Shown one piece after another: positions 43,858 through 53,144 of a stretch of 64,000 nucleotides of DNA (the first letter of the stretch is position 1; each line of letters opens with the position of its first letter). The position numbers and the translations under genes were made by a program. Source of the stretch: Arcobacteraceae bacterium. Lineage in GTDB: Bacteria > Campylobacterota > Campylobacteria > Campylobacterales > Arcobacteraceae. The DNA is taken from the NCBI GenBank assembly GCA_023138835.1, contig JAGLOP010000010.1:1-64000 (forward strand), in the 5' to 3' direction. Under the pieces are notes generated by a model. It saw nothing but the letters and a program-made list of their open reading frames with translations. It ran no database searches and had not been told where the DNA came from.

Positions 43858-44151
43858 TTACAACTGTGCTAACTTCTGAATAATTTGTTTTGCTTCATCT
43901 TGGGTAAAAAAAATATTTCTTGATAGTTCGCTACTGCATTTTTGAAGAAACAGCTTTTTGAGTTTTATTTTAGTATCTTTATCATCTTTACATTGGCGTA
44001 AGATATTTTTTAATTGATTTTGATATTTTAATATAATTTCACTTTTTTTTACTGATGATGACTTTATTTGATGTTTATTCTTAGTGAAAACAACCACAAT
44101 AATAACTGCAATTACAATTATTATTAGAGTTATTAAAATAATATCAGTCAA
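43858..44151 (-). CDS. Hypothetical protein with N-terminal membrane helix
   Basis: A 97-residue protein of unknown function. A single membrane helix (IILITLIIIVIAVIIVVVF) is followed by a charged helical domain (KYQNQLKNILRQCKDDKDTK and DEAKQIIQKLAQL). The start is TTG 44151; an upstream GGAT is a poor ribosome site, so expression likely depends on the upstream HD-domain gene, which ends 19 bases before it. It converges with nth. Confidence 0.6.
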   Translation of the reverse strand: MTDIILITLIIIVIAVIIVVVFTKNKHQIKSSSVKKSEIILKYQNQLKNILRQCKDDKDTKIKLKKLFLQKCSSELSRNIFFTQDEAKQIIQKLAQL

Positions 44152-44170
44152 AATTTATCCGTATTGGTGT

Positions 44171-45373
44171 TTATTCTGTAGTACCAAATTCTAAATCAAT
44201 TTGTTGAGCAATCTTTTTAAAATCTATACCGGAAATTGTTTGCAGTGATTCTAAAATTTGTCTTTTTCCATTGATTAATTCTTTTGATTTAATACCATGT
44301 GAAATAGATAAACTAGCTTCTACAAATGCAGATAATTTATCACACTGTTTAAGTGCCAAACCATCTATTGCATCATATTTATCTTCGTTATATTTTGATA
44401 AGTCTTTTACAACTTTAATTTTTCCGTCTACGTTGATTTTATCTAAAAATTCATCTTTTATACCATCGTAAAGTCCGAGTAAATATCCAAAATCTTTTTT
44501 CATTTCATTTGGTACATTTGGTAATATATCATCTTCAATTTTTGTAATTTCATATTCACTGATTAATTCACTAAGTTCATCAACTGAATATTTAACAGGT
44601 GAGATAATATCTCTGGTCAAAGCTTCCGGTAAATCGTGAAATAATGCGGTAAAAAAATTATTTTCTAATCTTTTATCACAGGCATTTATCCTTATTGAAT
44701 AAAAATATCCAAAAATAGCAACGGTTAACATATGTCCTAAAACAGATGTTTCAGGAATTCTGGGAGTTTGAGCCCATCTTTTTTGGAATCTAAGTCTTCC
44801 GCTTAAATCAATTACTTTTGCCAGCTTTTTATTTAAAGCAATTTTACGAACTCCTATTAATTCATAATAATCCTCAATCTCCTCTTCAACCTCTTTTTTG
44901 ACATCTTCAATATCTGATAAAAATGAACTTGTTTGATATACAATATTAAATTCCCATTTAGTTGCTAAATATGAACCGGCTTTTAATATAAACCGCTCTT
45001 TTTTATACATAGTATCATCTGTTAAATAATCTTCAAACTTTTTAAGGAAATTACCATTATCAATATCTTTAATTGAATCTCTGAGTTTTTTTATAACCCA
45101 TTGATTTAATTCAGCACCTTTTTGTTGTAACGCTTTTCTAAATACATCAGGTCTAATATCTGTTACTACTACTCTTCTTAAAAATTCAAAGATACCGGCT
45201 TCTATTAAATGTGTATAATTAACATCCTTTTCAAGTTTGGCTAGAAAGTATGAAATAATGAATTTATGTGCTTGTTTATCAAGCTCAACCAGCTCCATCA
45301 TTCTTGGATAATCATTCCATCGTTGAATTGAAGCTGATGAAAAAATACTCTCTATTATTTTTGGATTTATCAT
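44171..45373 (-). CDS. HD-domain metal-dependent phosphohydrolase
   Basis: A 400-residue cytoplasmic protein. In the middle, LGHMLTVAIFGYF, FTALFHDLPEALTRDI and a later aspartate region (LKQCDKLSAFVEASLS) follow the HD superfamily order H...HD...D seen in YfbR-like nucleotidases. The N-terminal 180 residues show no motif I recognise. It overlaps the upstream 64-residue gene by four bases (ATGA) and belongs to the folD-lepB-rpiB operon. Substrate unknown; nucleotides are likely. Confidence 0.82.
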   Translation of the reverse strand: MINPKIIESIFSSASIQRWNDYPRMMELVELDKQAHKFIISYFLAKLEKDVNYTHLIEAGIFEFLRRVVVTDIRPDVFRKALQQKGAELNQWVIKKLRDSIKDIDNGNFLKKFEDYLTDDTMYKKERFILKAGSYLATKWEFNIVYQTSSFLSDIEDVKKEVEEEIEDYYELIGVRKIALNKKLAKVIDLSGRLRFQKRWAQTPRIPETSVLGHMLTVAIFGYFYSIRINACDKRLENNFFTALFHDLPEALTRDIISPVKYSVDELSELISEYEITKIEDDILPNVPNEMKKDFGYLLGLYDGIKDEFLDKINVDGKIKVVKDLSKYNEDKYDAIDGLALKQCDKLSAFVEASLSISHGIKSKELINGKRQILESLQTISGIDFKKIAQQIDLEFGTTE

Positions 45374-45564
45374 AATATTCTTTTTTCTATACTTTCCTCG
45401 ATCTCTTCAAGTTCATGTTCCAGTTTTTTAATATCTTCTTGAATAACATCTTCAATTGGTGTATCACCTCTTCCAATAAGATATTTCCCGTACATCATAG
45501 CCGCAACCACTCCAAATACTACTACATAAGCTACCCAGTCACTTGGTGGTGTTCCCTTCGTCAT
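45370..45564 (-). CDS. Small membrane protein with C-terminal coiled coil
   Basis: A 64-residue protein: short N terminus, one membrane helix (WVAYVVVFGVVAAMMYGKYLI) and an acidic coiled coil (EDIKKLEHELEEIEESIEKR). It is sandwiched with four-base overlaps on both sides, between rpiB and the HD-domain gene, which argues that it is a real, translated gene. Function unknown; it might tether the HD protein to the membrane. Confidence 0.7.
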   Translation of the reverse strand: MTKGTPPSDWVAYVVVFGVVAAMMYGKYLIGRGDTPIEDVIQEDIKKLEHELEEIEESIEKRIL

Positions 45565-46007
45565 ATTCTACAACTTCCAAGTTTATTGATTTTTTCAACT
45601 CTACCGGCATGTCTGCCGCCTTGAAATTTATGTGAGTCCCAAGTATTAACAATCGATTCAATTACTCCATATCCAGATACTCTCTCTCCTAGACAAAGTA
45701 TATTTGCATCATTATGTTCTCTTGCCATCGCTGCACTGAAATCATTATGACATAAAGCTGCCCTAATGCCATCAAATTTATTAGCTGCCATGCTCATTCC
45801 AAGTCCAGTACCACAGATTAAAATACCTTTAGTTCCCTCATTTTCTAAAACTGCTTCACAAACTTTTGCAGCAAAATCAGGATAATCAACTCTTGTCTTG
45901 TCAAATGGTCCTAAATCTTCCACTTCATGACCAAGGTTTTCAAATAATTTTTTTACAAAAGCTTTTATCTCTATTCCTGCATGGTCTGCACCAATAAAAT
46001 ACCTCAT
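45561..46007 (-). CDS. rpiB: Ribose 5-phosphate isomerase B
   Basis: A 148-residue RpiB enzyme interconverting ribose 5-phosphate and ribulose 5-phosphate. It opens FIGADHAGIEIK, has the catalytic cysteine in CGTGLGMSMAANK and a phosphate-binding RHAGRVEKI near the C terminus. It overlaps lepB by one base and the small membrane gene by four. Allose or galactose isomerases share the fold, but the motifs here are the RpiB form. Confidence 0.94.
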   Translation of the reverse strand: MRYFIGADHAGIEIKAFVKKLFENLGHEVEDLGPFDKTRVDYPDFAAKVCEAVLENEGTKGILICGTGLGMSMAANKFDGIRAALCHNDFSAAMAREHNDANILCLGERVSGYGVIESIVNTWDSHKFQGGRHAGRVEKINKLGSCRI

Positions 46008-46789
46008 TAATAAATTCCTTTTTCGTGTGTGGTTGTATCTATGTCTTTAATGTCTTGTTCTAAACTTTTAACAGTTCTAAAAACTCTGTCCCATCTTATT
46101 TTTTTATTTTTATCCCAAGAAAAATATAAAAACCAAGGTTTTCCAACTATATTTTTATATGGTACTGTTCCCCAAAATCTACTGTCATTACTATGATCTC
46201 TATTATCACCCATCATAAAAAATTCATCTTCCGGGATTTGAATAGGCATCATATCAAATAATTGAGTATAAGGTGTATTTCCTTTTGTTACTGCCGGATC
46301 TGTATGAATTCCCGGATGTTCCAGTTTATATGGATCTTTTATCCAAAGTTCATTTGCTATCCATATTCTGTTTTTCATAGGATAATGTTTTTTAATATAT
46401 GCATCCCCCTCTTTTGGACGAAGTAACAGGTGTTTATCTAAAAGTGCAACTAAGTCTCCCCCTGTAGCAACACATCTTTTTACATAATGAATTTTATCAT
46501 TTCCCGGATATCTAAATACTACAATATCACCACGCTTAGGTCTCTCCCCCTCAATTAAATGTCCGTTACCGTTAAAATCAGGTAATACTTTTAATTCAAT
46601 CCAAGGTATTGTAGGAGTTGGTACTCCGTAAGCAAATTTCTTAACAAACAGCATATCTCCAATTAAAAGTGAATTTTTCATACTTCCGCTTGGAATTACA
46701 AAAGCTTGAGCTAAAAAGAAAATAATACTAAGAACTATTACAATAGTTCCAGTCCAACTACCAGACCAGTCATACGCTTTTTTTAACAT
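46007..46789 (-). CDS. lepB: Signal peptidase I
   Basis: A 260-residue type I signal peptidase. A membrane helix (TIVIVLSIIFFLAQAFVI) leads to the catalytic serine in PSGSMKNSLLIGD, the catalytic lysine in YVKRCVATGGD, and the box E motif MMGDNRDHSNDSRFWG. The length and one N-terminal helix fit Campylobacterota LepB. Starts directly after folD and ends overlapping rpiB, as part of one operon. Confidence 0.95.
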   Translation of the reverse strand: MLKKAYDWSGSWTGTIVIVLSIIFFLAQAFVIPSGSMKNSLLIGDMLFVKKFAYGVPTPTIPWIELKVLPDFNGNGHLIEGERPKRGDIVVFRYPGNDKIHYVKRCVATGGDLVALLDKHLLLRPKEGDAYIKKHYPMKNRIWIANELWIKDPYKLEHPGIHTDPAVTKGNTPYTQLFDMMPIQIPEDEFFMMGDNRDHSNDSRFWGTVPYKNIVGKPWFLYFSWDKNKKIRWDRVFRTVKSLEQDIKDIDTTTHEKGIY

Positions 46790-47635
46790 CTATTTACCTC
46801 TATTTTGTGCAGATTTAACTGTATTCTTTAATAGCATTGCTATTGTCATAGGACCAACTCCACCTGGACTTGGTGTAATATAAGAACATTTTTCTTTAAC
46901 ATTGTCAAAATCCACATCGCCAACTAGTTTTCCACTTTCTAATCTACTTACACCGATATCAATTATAACGGCATTGTCTTTAACCATATCTGCTGTTATC
47001 AGATTTACTTTTCCCACCCCGACACAAATAATATCGGCATTTAAAGTATGAGCTTTTAAATCATCAGTATATATATGACAAATATCAACAGTTGCATTTG
47101 CATTCAGCATTAGTGCAGCCATAGGTTTTCCAACTATATCAGATGCTCCTACTACACATACATTTTTACCCTTTGGGTCAATCTTATATTCTTCAAGAAG
47201 CTTCATAACTCCATAAGGAGTCGCAGGTATATATCCATCAAGTCCGGCTACTACACGACCTACATTGTATGGATGAAAACCATCTACATCTTTTTTTGGA
47301 TCAATTGCTTCAAGCATTGCTGTCGTATCTATATGTTTTGGCAATGGAAGTTGTACTAAAATACCATCAATATTTGGATTTTTATTCATCATCTCAATTA
47401 TTTCTAATATATTGTCTTGCGAAATTGATTCGGGCATCTCATGAACAATTGAATAGATACCGGCTTCCTTGCAAGCTTTGCTTTTCATATTTACATATGT
47501 GGCACTTGCAGAATCTGCACCTACTAAAACTACTGCAAGTCCAGGAGTGACATTTTCTTTTTGTAGAATCTCTACATCTTTTTTTACATCTGCTTTTATT
47601 TTTTTTGAGAGAGCTCTTCCATCAAGAATAGTCAT
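46790..47635 (-). CDS. folD: Bifunctional methylenetetrahydrofolate dehydrogenase / cyclohydrolase
   Basis: A 281-residue FolD, converting methylene-THF to formyl-THF with NADP. The catalytic lysine lies in TYVNMKSKACKEAG, followed by QLPLPKHID, the conserved VGASDIVGKPM and SPGGVGPMTIAML. The usual PCTPYG reads PATPYG; this cysteine is not catalytic. It is the first gene of the folD-lepB-rpiB-HD operon, with AGGA before the ATG. Confidence 0.95.
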   Translation of the reverse strand: MTILDGRALSKKIKADVKKDVEILQKENVTPGLAVVLVGADSASATYVNMKSKACKEAGIYSIVHEMPESISQDNILEIIEMMNKNPNIDGILVQLPLPKHIDTTAMLEAIDPKKDVDGFHPYNVGRVVAGLDGYIPATPYGVMKLLEEYKIDPKGKNVCVVGASDIVGKPMAALMLNANATVDICHIYTDDLKAHTLNADIICVGVGKVNLITADMVKDNAVIIDIGVSRLESGKLVGDVDFDNVKEKCSYITPSPGGVGPMTIAMLLKNTVKSAQNRGK

Positions 47636-47668
47636 CTAATAGTTCCTAATATTTGTTTATTTGAGGTG

Positions 47669-47674
47669 ATTATA
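47669..47674 (-). promoter_or_regulatory. -10 box of the folD operon
   Basis: TATAAT on the minus strand, predicting a leader of about 26 bases that carries the AGGA site of folD. Confidence 0.5.
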
Positions 47675-47695
47675 TCCAATTTATACTTTATAATT

Positions 47696-48307
47696 TTATT
47701 GTACAAAAGAATTTAATTCATCTTTAATATTGAGATATTTTAAATCTTTTTTAGTTGTTACTTTTTGACAATCTTTACATATAATAATAAGATTTTCAAG
47801 GTAAAATTGTCCGCCGTCTTTAATAGATTTTAATAAAAACAGATGGATATTTTCCGGTTTTGTATGAATGCCGCATCTTTGACAAATATTATTGTCTCGC
47901 ACAGCTACAACCATTTTTCTTTTAGCCCAGTCATCGGGTAGTTTTGTACCAATTGGTTTGGCATTAAATGTATAGCTGTCCCAGAGTTGATTTTGTGATA
48001 TTGGACGAGGAGTGAAGTTTGTATCAATGTCGGTATTTATAAATTGTTCTACTAAATTATCAATTATTGTGTAACATCTGGTTTTAGGATTTAACTCATT
48101 TTGAGATGAATTTATAATTTTATAATTAAAATTTATTTTTGGATGATTTGTTTGAAGATACTCTTTAATTTGTTTTTCAAACAGATCAAAATCTATCTCT
48201 TGATAATAAGCTTTAAATATTTTTTTTCTATATATATAAAGAAACGAAAAAATAACTACTATAAGAATAGTAGAAGATATGATAAAATCATTACCTAAAA
48301 AAGCCAT
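47696..48307 (-). CDS. Membrane-anchored HNH-endonuclease-like protein
   Basis: A 203-residue protein with an N-terminal membrane helix (FIISSTILIVVIFSFLYIY) and a C-terminal HNH-like zinc module: CQRCG, then GGQFYLENLIIICKDC. The structural cysteines and the Asn in ENL are kept, but the usual HH is HL and the last His is Gln (CKDCQK), so nuclease activity is doubtful. It starts 12 bases after the superoxide reductase gene with AGGAAAA. Role unknown. Confidence 0.7.
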   Translation of the reverse strand: MAFLGNDFIISSTILIVVIFSFLYIYRKKIFKAYYQEIDFDLFEKQIKEYLQTNHPKINFNYKIINSSQNELNPKTRCYTIIDNLVEQFINTDIDTNFTPRPISQNQLWDSYTFNAKPIGTKLPDDWAKRKMVVAVRDNNICQRCGIHTKPENIHLFLLKSIKDGGQFYLENLIIICKDCQKVTTKKDLKYLNIKDELNSFVQ

Positions 48308-48319
48308 GAGAGGCTTTTC

Positions 48320-48703
48320 CTAGTTTACTGTAACTTCTACAGGTGTTGATTCCCAAACACCATGTTTAGTACAATAAGCTTGTGCTACAAGGTTAAGTTT
48401 AGAACCCATTGGTCTAATAGTAAATGTAACAGTGGCATGAGATTTTTCATTTCCATAAGTACCAGCTACAAAATCAGCACGAGCCAATAAAGTTTCACCG
48501 TTATATAAAGCTATATTTGCAATATAATGATCAAAATCATCTGGATGAGTGTATTCTTCTCCCATTTTAACCATTACCTTAAAAGTTTCACCTTTTGTTG
48601 CTGTTGTATCACAGTGGATAAATGGAGAGTGTCTATCAATATAATCTTTTTTAGCTTCTCTCTCAACTGTATCAATATCTACATATTTATTAATCTTTGG
48701 CAT
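48320..48703 (-). CDS. Superoxide reductase (neelaredoxin/desulfoferrodoxin C-terminal domain type)
   Basis: A 127-residue SOR. Iron ligands are in place: RHSPFIH, HPDDFDHYIANI (two histidines) and YCTKHGVW (cysteine and histidine), matching the one-domain class II form without a rubredoxin-like centre. The usual Glu-Lys before the first histidine reads Asp-Arg, so the catalytic lysine is arginine. SOR reduces superoxide to peroxide without making oxygen, fitting a microaerophile. AAGGA precedes the ATG. Confidence 0.85.
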   Translation of the reverse strand: MPKINKYVDIDTVEREAKKDYIDRHSPFIHCDTTATKGETFKVMVKMGEEYTHPDDFDHYIANIALYNGETLLARADFVAGTYGNEKSHATVTFTIRPMGSKLNLVAQAYCTKHGVWESTPVEVTVN

Positions 48704-48816
48704 TTTAGTTCCTTTTATTCTAAATTTTAAAAATTATACACTAATATCATTTAAGTTAAATGCTAAAAGTTGGATTTAATAGAAAAGTTTAAGAAAATCG
48801 TAATATTTAAGTTAAT

Positions 48817-48852
48817 AAAAAAGGGTAAAGAAATCAATCTTTACCCTTTTTT
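48817..48852. terminator. Rho-independent terminator after the sdh operon
   Basis: AAAAAGGGTAAAG, loop AAATCAAT, CTTTACCCTTTTT: a clean stem of eight to thirteen pairs, with T-runs on both sides. It ends the sdhA-sdhB-sdhE transcript on the minus strand and overlaps the sdhE stop codon. By symmetry it could also work for plus-strand transcripts. Confidence 0.85.
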
Positions 48853-49732
48853 ATTTAGAAATACCTGTTTGAGTTACATTATGGTGAAGTCCTAAATCTT
48901 TTGGATCAAGTCCAAGTGCGATACCTACCATTTGTGGTAAATGAAGTACTGGAATATTTACATCACGTCCTACTTCTTTAGAGATACCATGTTGTTGTAC
49001 ATCCATTCTTAAGTGACATAAAGGACAAGGTGTTACCATCATATCAGCATTCTGATCCATAGCATCAGTCATTGCTGCACCACTTAATCTGTTTGCTGTT
49101 GTAGGGTTTTGTAATTCTACATGAAATCCACAACATTTATTTTTAGATTCATAATCTACTGCATTTCCACCAAGTGCAGTGACAAGATTGTCTAAAGATA
49201 CTGGTTTGTATGGATTTTCTCCACCATTTGTTTTATTTTGTAAATGACTTGGTCTGATATTGTGACAACCGTAAAATGAAGCTATATTAACATCGGTCAT
49301 CGGCTTTGTAACTTGTTCAGCAATTTTATCATAACCATAATCATCTTGAAGTGCATATAAGAAGTGTTTAACTTCACTTGTACCTTTATATTCAAGACCA
49401 ACTTCTGCTAGTTTTTCATTTACTTTTGCTTTAAGTTCTTCATCTTCATCAAGTCTATCTTTTGTTAAAGCTGTATTTAATTGACAAGTATTACAAATAG
49501 TAACCATAGTTAAACCTAATTTTTCAGCATAACAAATATTTCTAGCATTTAAAACTAAAGATAAAGTATCATCAAAATCTTGTAAATGACTAGCACCACA
49601 ACAACTAGCTTCATCTAATAAAACTAATTCAATACCTAGTTTTTTAGCAATAGCCATAGTAGATTTTAATAATTCAGGAGTAGATTCTCTTGCTGTACAA
49701 CCTGTATATAAAGCGTATTTTAATTTTTCCAT
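48851..49732 (-). CDS. sdhE: SdhE/MfrE-type membrane-associated subunit (CCG domains) of succinate/fumarate oxidoreductase
   Basis: A 293-residue HdrB-like protein with two CCG modules: CCGASHLQDF with a following CNTC, and CCGFHVELQN with CPLC, each able to hold an Fe-S cluster. It replaces the usual heme membrane anchor and passes electrons between quinone and the flavoprotein. It overlaps sdhB by one base and is closed by a terminator. C. jejuni and Wolinella have the same composition as MfrABE. Confidence 0.9.
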   Translation of the reverse strand: MEKLKYALYTGCTARESTPELLKSTMAIAKKLGIELVLLDEASCCGASHLQDFDDTLSLVLNARNICYAEKLGLTMVTICNTCQLNTALTKDRLDEDEELKAKVNEKLAEVGLEYKGTSEVKHFLYALQDDYGYDKIAEQVTKPMTDVNIASFYGCHNIRPSHLQNKTNGGENPYKPVSLDNLVTALGGNAVDYESKNKCCGFHVELQNPTTANRLSGAAMTDAMDQNADMMVTPCPLCHLRMDVQQHGISKEVGRDVNIPVLHLPQMVGIALGLDPKDLGLHHNVTQTGISK

Positions 49733-50712
49733 TATCTTCTCCCAAATTTAGCAGTTGAACAAGAATCAACTAACTTTTGAATTTCATCTAAATTTTTAGA
49801 TTTTGGCATATCCCAAGGCATAACTATTTTACCTTTTTTGAACATCGCAATTGCTTCTGGAATATGTTTCATAACTCCAATATTACCTTCACTATATCTT
49901 ACTAATTCACCTTCATCTAAAATACCATGTTTTTTGATTGACCATTTGAAACCAACAGCATGTCGAACAGCTACATTATCTCTAGCCAAACCTTTTTCAA
50001 ATGTTTGTAAGTGTAGTTTTGTAATCTTACCAATAGGATCAATATCTTTTGGACAAGCTTCAGCACATTCGTTACACTTCACACAATCCCAAATTCCACT
50101 TCCTAAATTTTGAAGATTCTCTAATCTACTCTCAACTGCCGTATCTCTAATATCACTGTTAAATCTCCAAGCTTTAACCAAAGCCGCAGGTCCTACATAT
50201 TTTGGATTTACTTCAACTGCCGGACAAGAGTAAAAACAAGCTCCACATTGAATACAATAATCAGCTTCATCAAGTTGTTCTGCTTCATGACAAGTTACAA
50301 CATTTTCTTCAACTGGAAATTCATCAATATCAGCTACTAAATAGGGTTGAACTGAATTATATTTATTCCAAAAGTTTTCTTTATCAATAACCATATCTTT
50401 GTATGCTCTTTTGATATCTTGAGGCTCTATTACCAGCTCTTTTCCAAAAGTATCAACTAAGTCAAATACTCTATCTTTACAAGCAAGAGTTGCTTTTCCA
50501 TTAACTTTAACAGCACATGAACCACAAATACCATGACGACAACTTCTTCTGTAAGAAAAACTTCCATCATGTTCCCATTTGATTCTATTCATAACATCTA
50601 GAATTAGTTCATCTTTGCTAACGTTCATCTCGAAAACGTCATAATAAGGTAAATAATCAGTTTCTTTATTAAATCTAAATACTCTGAATTTTAATTTTTT
50701 TGTATCACTCAT
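49732..50712 (-). CDS. sdhB: Succinate dehydrogenase / methylmenaquinol:fumarate reductase iron-sulfur subunit
   Basis: About 326 residues, longer than a standard SdhB. It carries a [2Fe-2S] ferredoxin domain (CRHGICGSCAVKVNG, about 58-72) and a two-cluster domain (CIQCGACFYSCPAVEVNPK; CVKCNECAEACPKDIDP). GGAG precedes two adjacent ATGs; the second (50712) has the better spacing and is chosen. It starts nine bases after sdhA and overlaps sdhE by one base. Confidence 0.92.
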   Translation of the reverse strand: MSDTKKLKFRVFRFNKETDYLPYYDVFEMNVSKDELILDVMNRIKWEHDGSFSYRRSCRHGICGSCAVKVNGKATLACKDRVFDLVDTFGKELVIEPQDIKRAYKDMVIDKENFWNKYNSVQPYLVADIDEFPVEENVVTCHEAEQLDEADYCIQCGACFYSCPAVEVNPKYVGPAALVKAWRFNSDIRDTAVESRLENLQNLGSGIWDCVKCNECAEACPKDIDPIGKITKLHLQTFEKGLARDNVAVRHAVGFKWSIKKHGILDEGELVRYSEGNIGVMKHIPEAIAMFKKGKIVMPWDMPKSKNLDEIQKLVDSCSTAKFGRR

Positions 50713-50721
50713 CATCTCTCC

Positions 50722-52437
50722 TTAATATGTTCTATCAGCTAATTCGTGGTTTCCTAAAACAACATCCATATATTCAGTTGTAAATTCACCATTGGCATTC
50801 ATGTATGACATTGTATGTTTTAAGAAATTTTCATCATCTCTTTTTTGATATTCTTCTCTATAATGTGCTCCACGACTCTCTTTTCTTAAAATTGCACCCT
50901 CAACAATAAATGCAGAGAAATCAATCATATGACCAAGCTCAATAGCTTCTTGCAAGTCAGTGTTATAAACTTTTGATTTATCATCAATTCTAATATTCTC
51001 AAATCTTTTTTTAAGATCTTTTAAATTTTCTCTTTGAACTAATAAGGATTTTTCTGTTCTAAATACACCTGCATTATCAGTCATACCTTGTTGTAATTCA
51101 TTTCTAAGTGCAGGCACTCTCTCATCACCGTTTGATGTTTTTAATTTTTCAATTTCACGAGTTGTTGTTAAGGCATCTTGGTCTGTTGCATCTTTAAAAG
51201 GAATACCTTTCTTTACATCTCTTACTATATTATCACCTACATGTCTTCCAAAGAAAAGTGCTTCAAGAACAGAATTTGCTCCAAGTCTGTTTGCACCATG
51301 TACACTTACACAAGCACATTCACCCGCAGCATAAAAACCTTCAACTAATTCATCTTTGTTTTTTCTAACTCTTCCATCAATATTTACAGGAATTCCACCC
51401 ATAGAGTAGTGAGCAGTTGCGGCAATACTAATCGGCTCTTTAATCATATCTTGACCTAAAAATGTGATAGCCAAATCTCTTAATTCAGGAAGTTTTGTCT
51501 TAATTAAATCTGCACCTAAGTGAGTTAAATCAATATGAACATGGTCTTTATTTTCACCACATCCACGACCTTCTAAAATCTCTTGAGTAATTGCTCTTGA
51601 AACAACATCTCTTGAAGCTAGTTCTAGTTTATTTGGAGCATATTTTTCCATAAATCGCTCACCTAAAGAGTTGAAAAGTTTACCACCTTCTCCTCTTGCT
51701 GCTTCAGAAATAAGTACACCGCTTCCAGCGATTCCTGTTGGATGAAATTGTACAAATTCCATATCTTCAAGCGGTAAACCATGTCGTGCTACAATACTTA
51801 AAGCATCACCTGTATTTGCATGTGCATTTGAATTTATTTTAAATGCTCTACCATATCCACCGGTTGCAAACATAACTGCTCTTGCATTAAATATCATTGG
51901 TTTAGAATCTACTAAATCATAAGCAACAACACCATTAACCTTACCGTCTTTGTAAATAATATCAGCTACATAATACTCATCTTTGAAATCAACACCGTCT
52001 CTATGAGCTTGTTCATAAATTGTTTGAAGTAGAGTTAAACCTGTTCTGTCTTTTGCATAACAAGCTCTTGGACTACTTTGTCCGCCAAAAGGTCTTTGTG
52101 CGATTTTACCATCTTCAGTTCTTGAAAAAACGGCACCCATTTGTTCAGCCCATCTTATTGTCTCAGGAGCTTTTTCACACATAAGTCTAATAGCATCTTG
52201 ATCACCTAAATAATCACTACCTTTAACAGTATCAAACTCATGAAGTTCTATACTATCATCAGCGCTTAAAGCAGCATTGATACCACCTTGCGCAGCACCT
52301 GAGTGACTTCTTAATGGATGTAGTTTTGTAAGTACACAGGCACTTAATCCAGCATGTGCGGCTTCTCTAGCAGCTGCACAACCAGCAAGGCCAGCCCCTA
52401 CTATTACAACATCATATTTATGAATTGGAATTGACAT
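50722..52437 (-). CDS. sdhA: Succinate dehydrogenase / fumarate reductase flavoprotein subunit
   Basis: A 571-residue flavoprotein with an N-terminal FAD motif ([18 protein letters not shown]), the FAD-attaching histidine in [47 protein letters not shown] and [18 protein letters not shown]. The N terminus shows no twin-arginine signal, so this enzyme should face the cytoplasm, unlike Wolinella MfrA, which has a Tat signal and faces the periplasm. AAGGAAA precedes the ATG. Confidence 0.93.
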   Translation of the reverse strand: MSIPIHKYDVVIVGAGLAGCAAAREAAHAGLSACVLTKLHPLRSHSGAAQGGINAALSADDSIELHEFDTVKGSDYLGDQDAIRLMCEKAPETIRWAEQMGAVFSRTEDGKIAQRPFGGQSSPRACYAKDRTGLTLLQTIYEQAHRDGVDFKDEYYVADIIYKDGKVNGVVAYDLVDSKPMIFNARAVMFATGGYGRAFKINSNAHANTGDALSIVARHGLPLEDMEFVQFHPTGIAGSGVLISEAARGEGGKLFNSLGERFMEKYAPNKLELASRDVVSRAITQEILEGRGCGENKDHVHIDLTHLGADLIKTKLPELRDLAITFLGQDMIKEPISIAATAHYSMGGIPVNIDGRVRKNKDELVEGFYAAGECACVSVHGANRLGANSVLEALFFGRHVGDNIVRDVKKGIPFKDATDQDALTTTREIEKLKTSNGDERVPALRNELQQGMTDNAGVFRTEKSLLVQRENLKDLKKRFENIRIDDKSKVYNTDLQEAIELGHMIDFSAFIVEGAILRKESRGAHYREEYQKRDDENFLKHTMSYMNANGEFTTEYMDVVLGNHELADRTY

Positions 52438-52577
52438 AATTAGATTTCCTTATATTTTTAATTGTAAATTTGTTTAATATTATCTAAGTTAACTATATAG
52501 AAAGGTTAAATGACCAATTAGGATAAATAGTTGGATTTATTTTTGTTACATTATGAAGCAAAAAAGATGTTGTCATT

Positions 52578-53144
52578 TTATTTTTTGTCTTTAATATAAT
52601 CCAACTTAGATATATCCAAAAATTCATTATTTTTAAGGGAAATATTATTTGTAGGAATTGTAACTAAAATATAATTTGAATTTTGACCTATCCAAGAGTT
52701 ATAAAAGTTTTCTTTAGTTACTAGATACTTACCATTGTTTGGGTCTAGTAATAAAACAAAATCTCCTTTAATATTTTGAGCCACTACAAAATGAGGATAA
52801 TCTTTTTTTCTCAAAATTCTAGCAATCACAGGTATAGTAAGTTGTTCAAATATCTCCTTAGTGATTTTATAACCTTTAGCTTTAAAATTATGTTTTGAAG
52901 CAATAGTTTGTAGGTCTAAAAAGTTAATCATATCTGTAGTATTTAAATCTTTAATAATATCTTTTTCTGTTGTATCTAAACCATACATATTAAATAAAGA
53001 TGATATAGCACTAGCACCACAACTTTCTTCAAAAGACTGCTGTGTTACATCTTGATATTTTATCTCTTTAAGTGATTTAACTTTGAAAAATTGTGCATTT
53101 AAAAAAGAGGTAACTAATAATAAGCTAACTAAAATTTGTGCCAT
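52578..53144 (-). CDS. Exported C39-family cysteine peptidase (FapD-like)
   Basis: A 188-residue peptidase with its own signal peptide (QILVSLLLVTSFLNA), so it acts in the periplasm. The C39 triad is visible: the oxyanion Gln36 six residues before Cys42 (QSFEESCGASA), His in YPHFVV (about 117) and Asp in LLDPNNGKY (about 134). Spacing and flanking motifs (FLDLQTIASKHNFKAKGY) match the free-standing FapD type rather than the domain fused to ABC exporters. Its start overlaps the barrel gene by 16 bases. It may cut the double-glycine-like leader of the peptide encoded at 54990-55319. Confidence 0.85.
   Translation of the reverse strand: MAQILVSLLLVTSFLNAQFFKVKSLKEIKYQDVTQQSFEESCGASAISSLFNMYGLDTTEKDIIKDLNTTDMINFLDLQTIASKHNFKAKGYKITKEIFEQLTIPVIARILRKKDYPHFVVAQNIKGDFVLLLDPNNGKYLVTKENFYNSWIGQNSNYILVTIPTNNISLKNNEFLDISKLDYIKDKK

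Noticed and set aside
48320-48703. SoxZ (thiosulfate oxidation) as identity of the 127-residue protein
   Set aside because: The overall beta-rich look suggested SoxZ, but the HPDDFDHYI and YCTKHGVW iron ligands fit superoxide reductase much better, and no other sox gene is present.
52438-52577. A possible tRNA or small RNA gene between sdhA and the C39 gene
   Set aside because: The 140 bases are A/T-rich with no cloverleaf, CCA end or strong hairpin.
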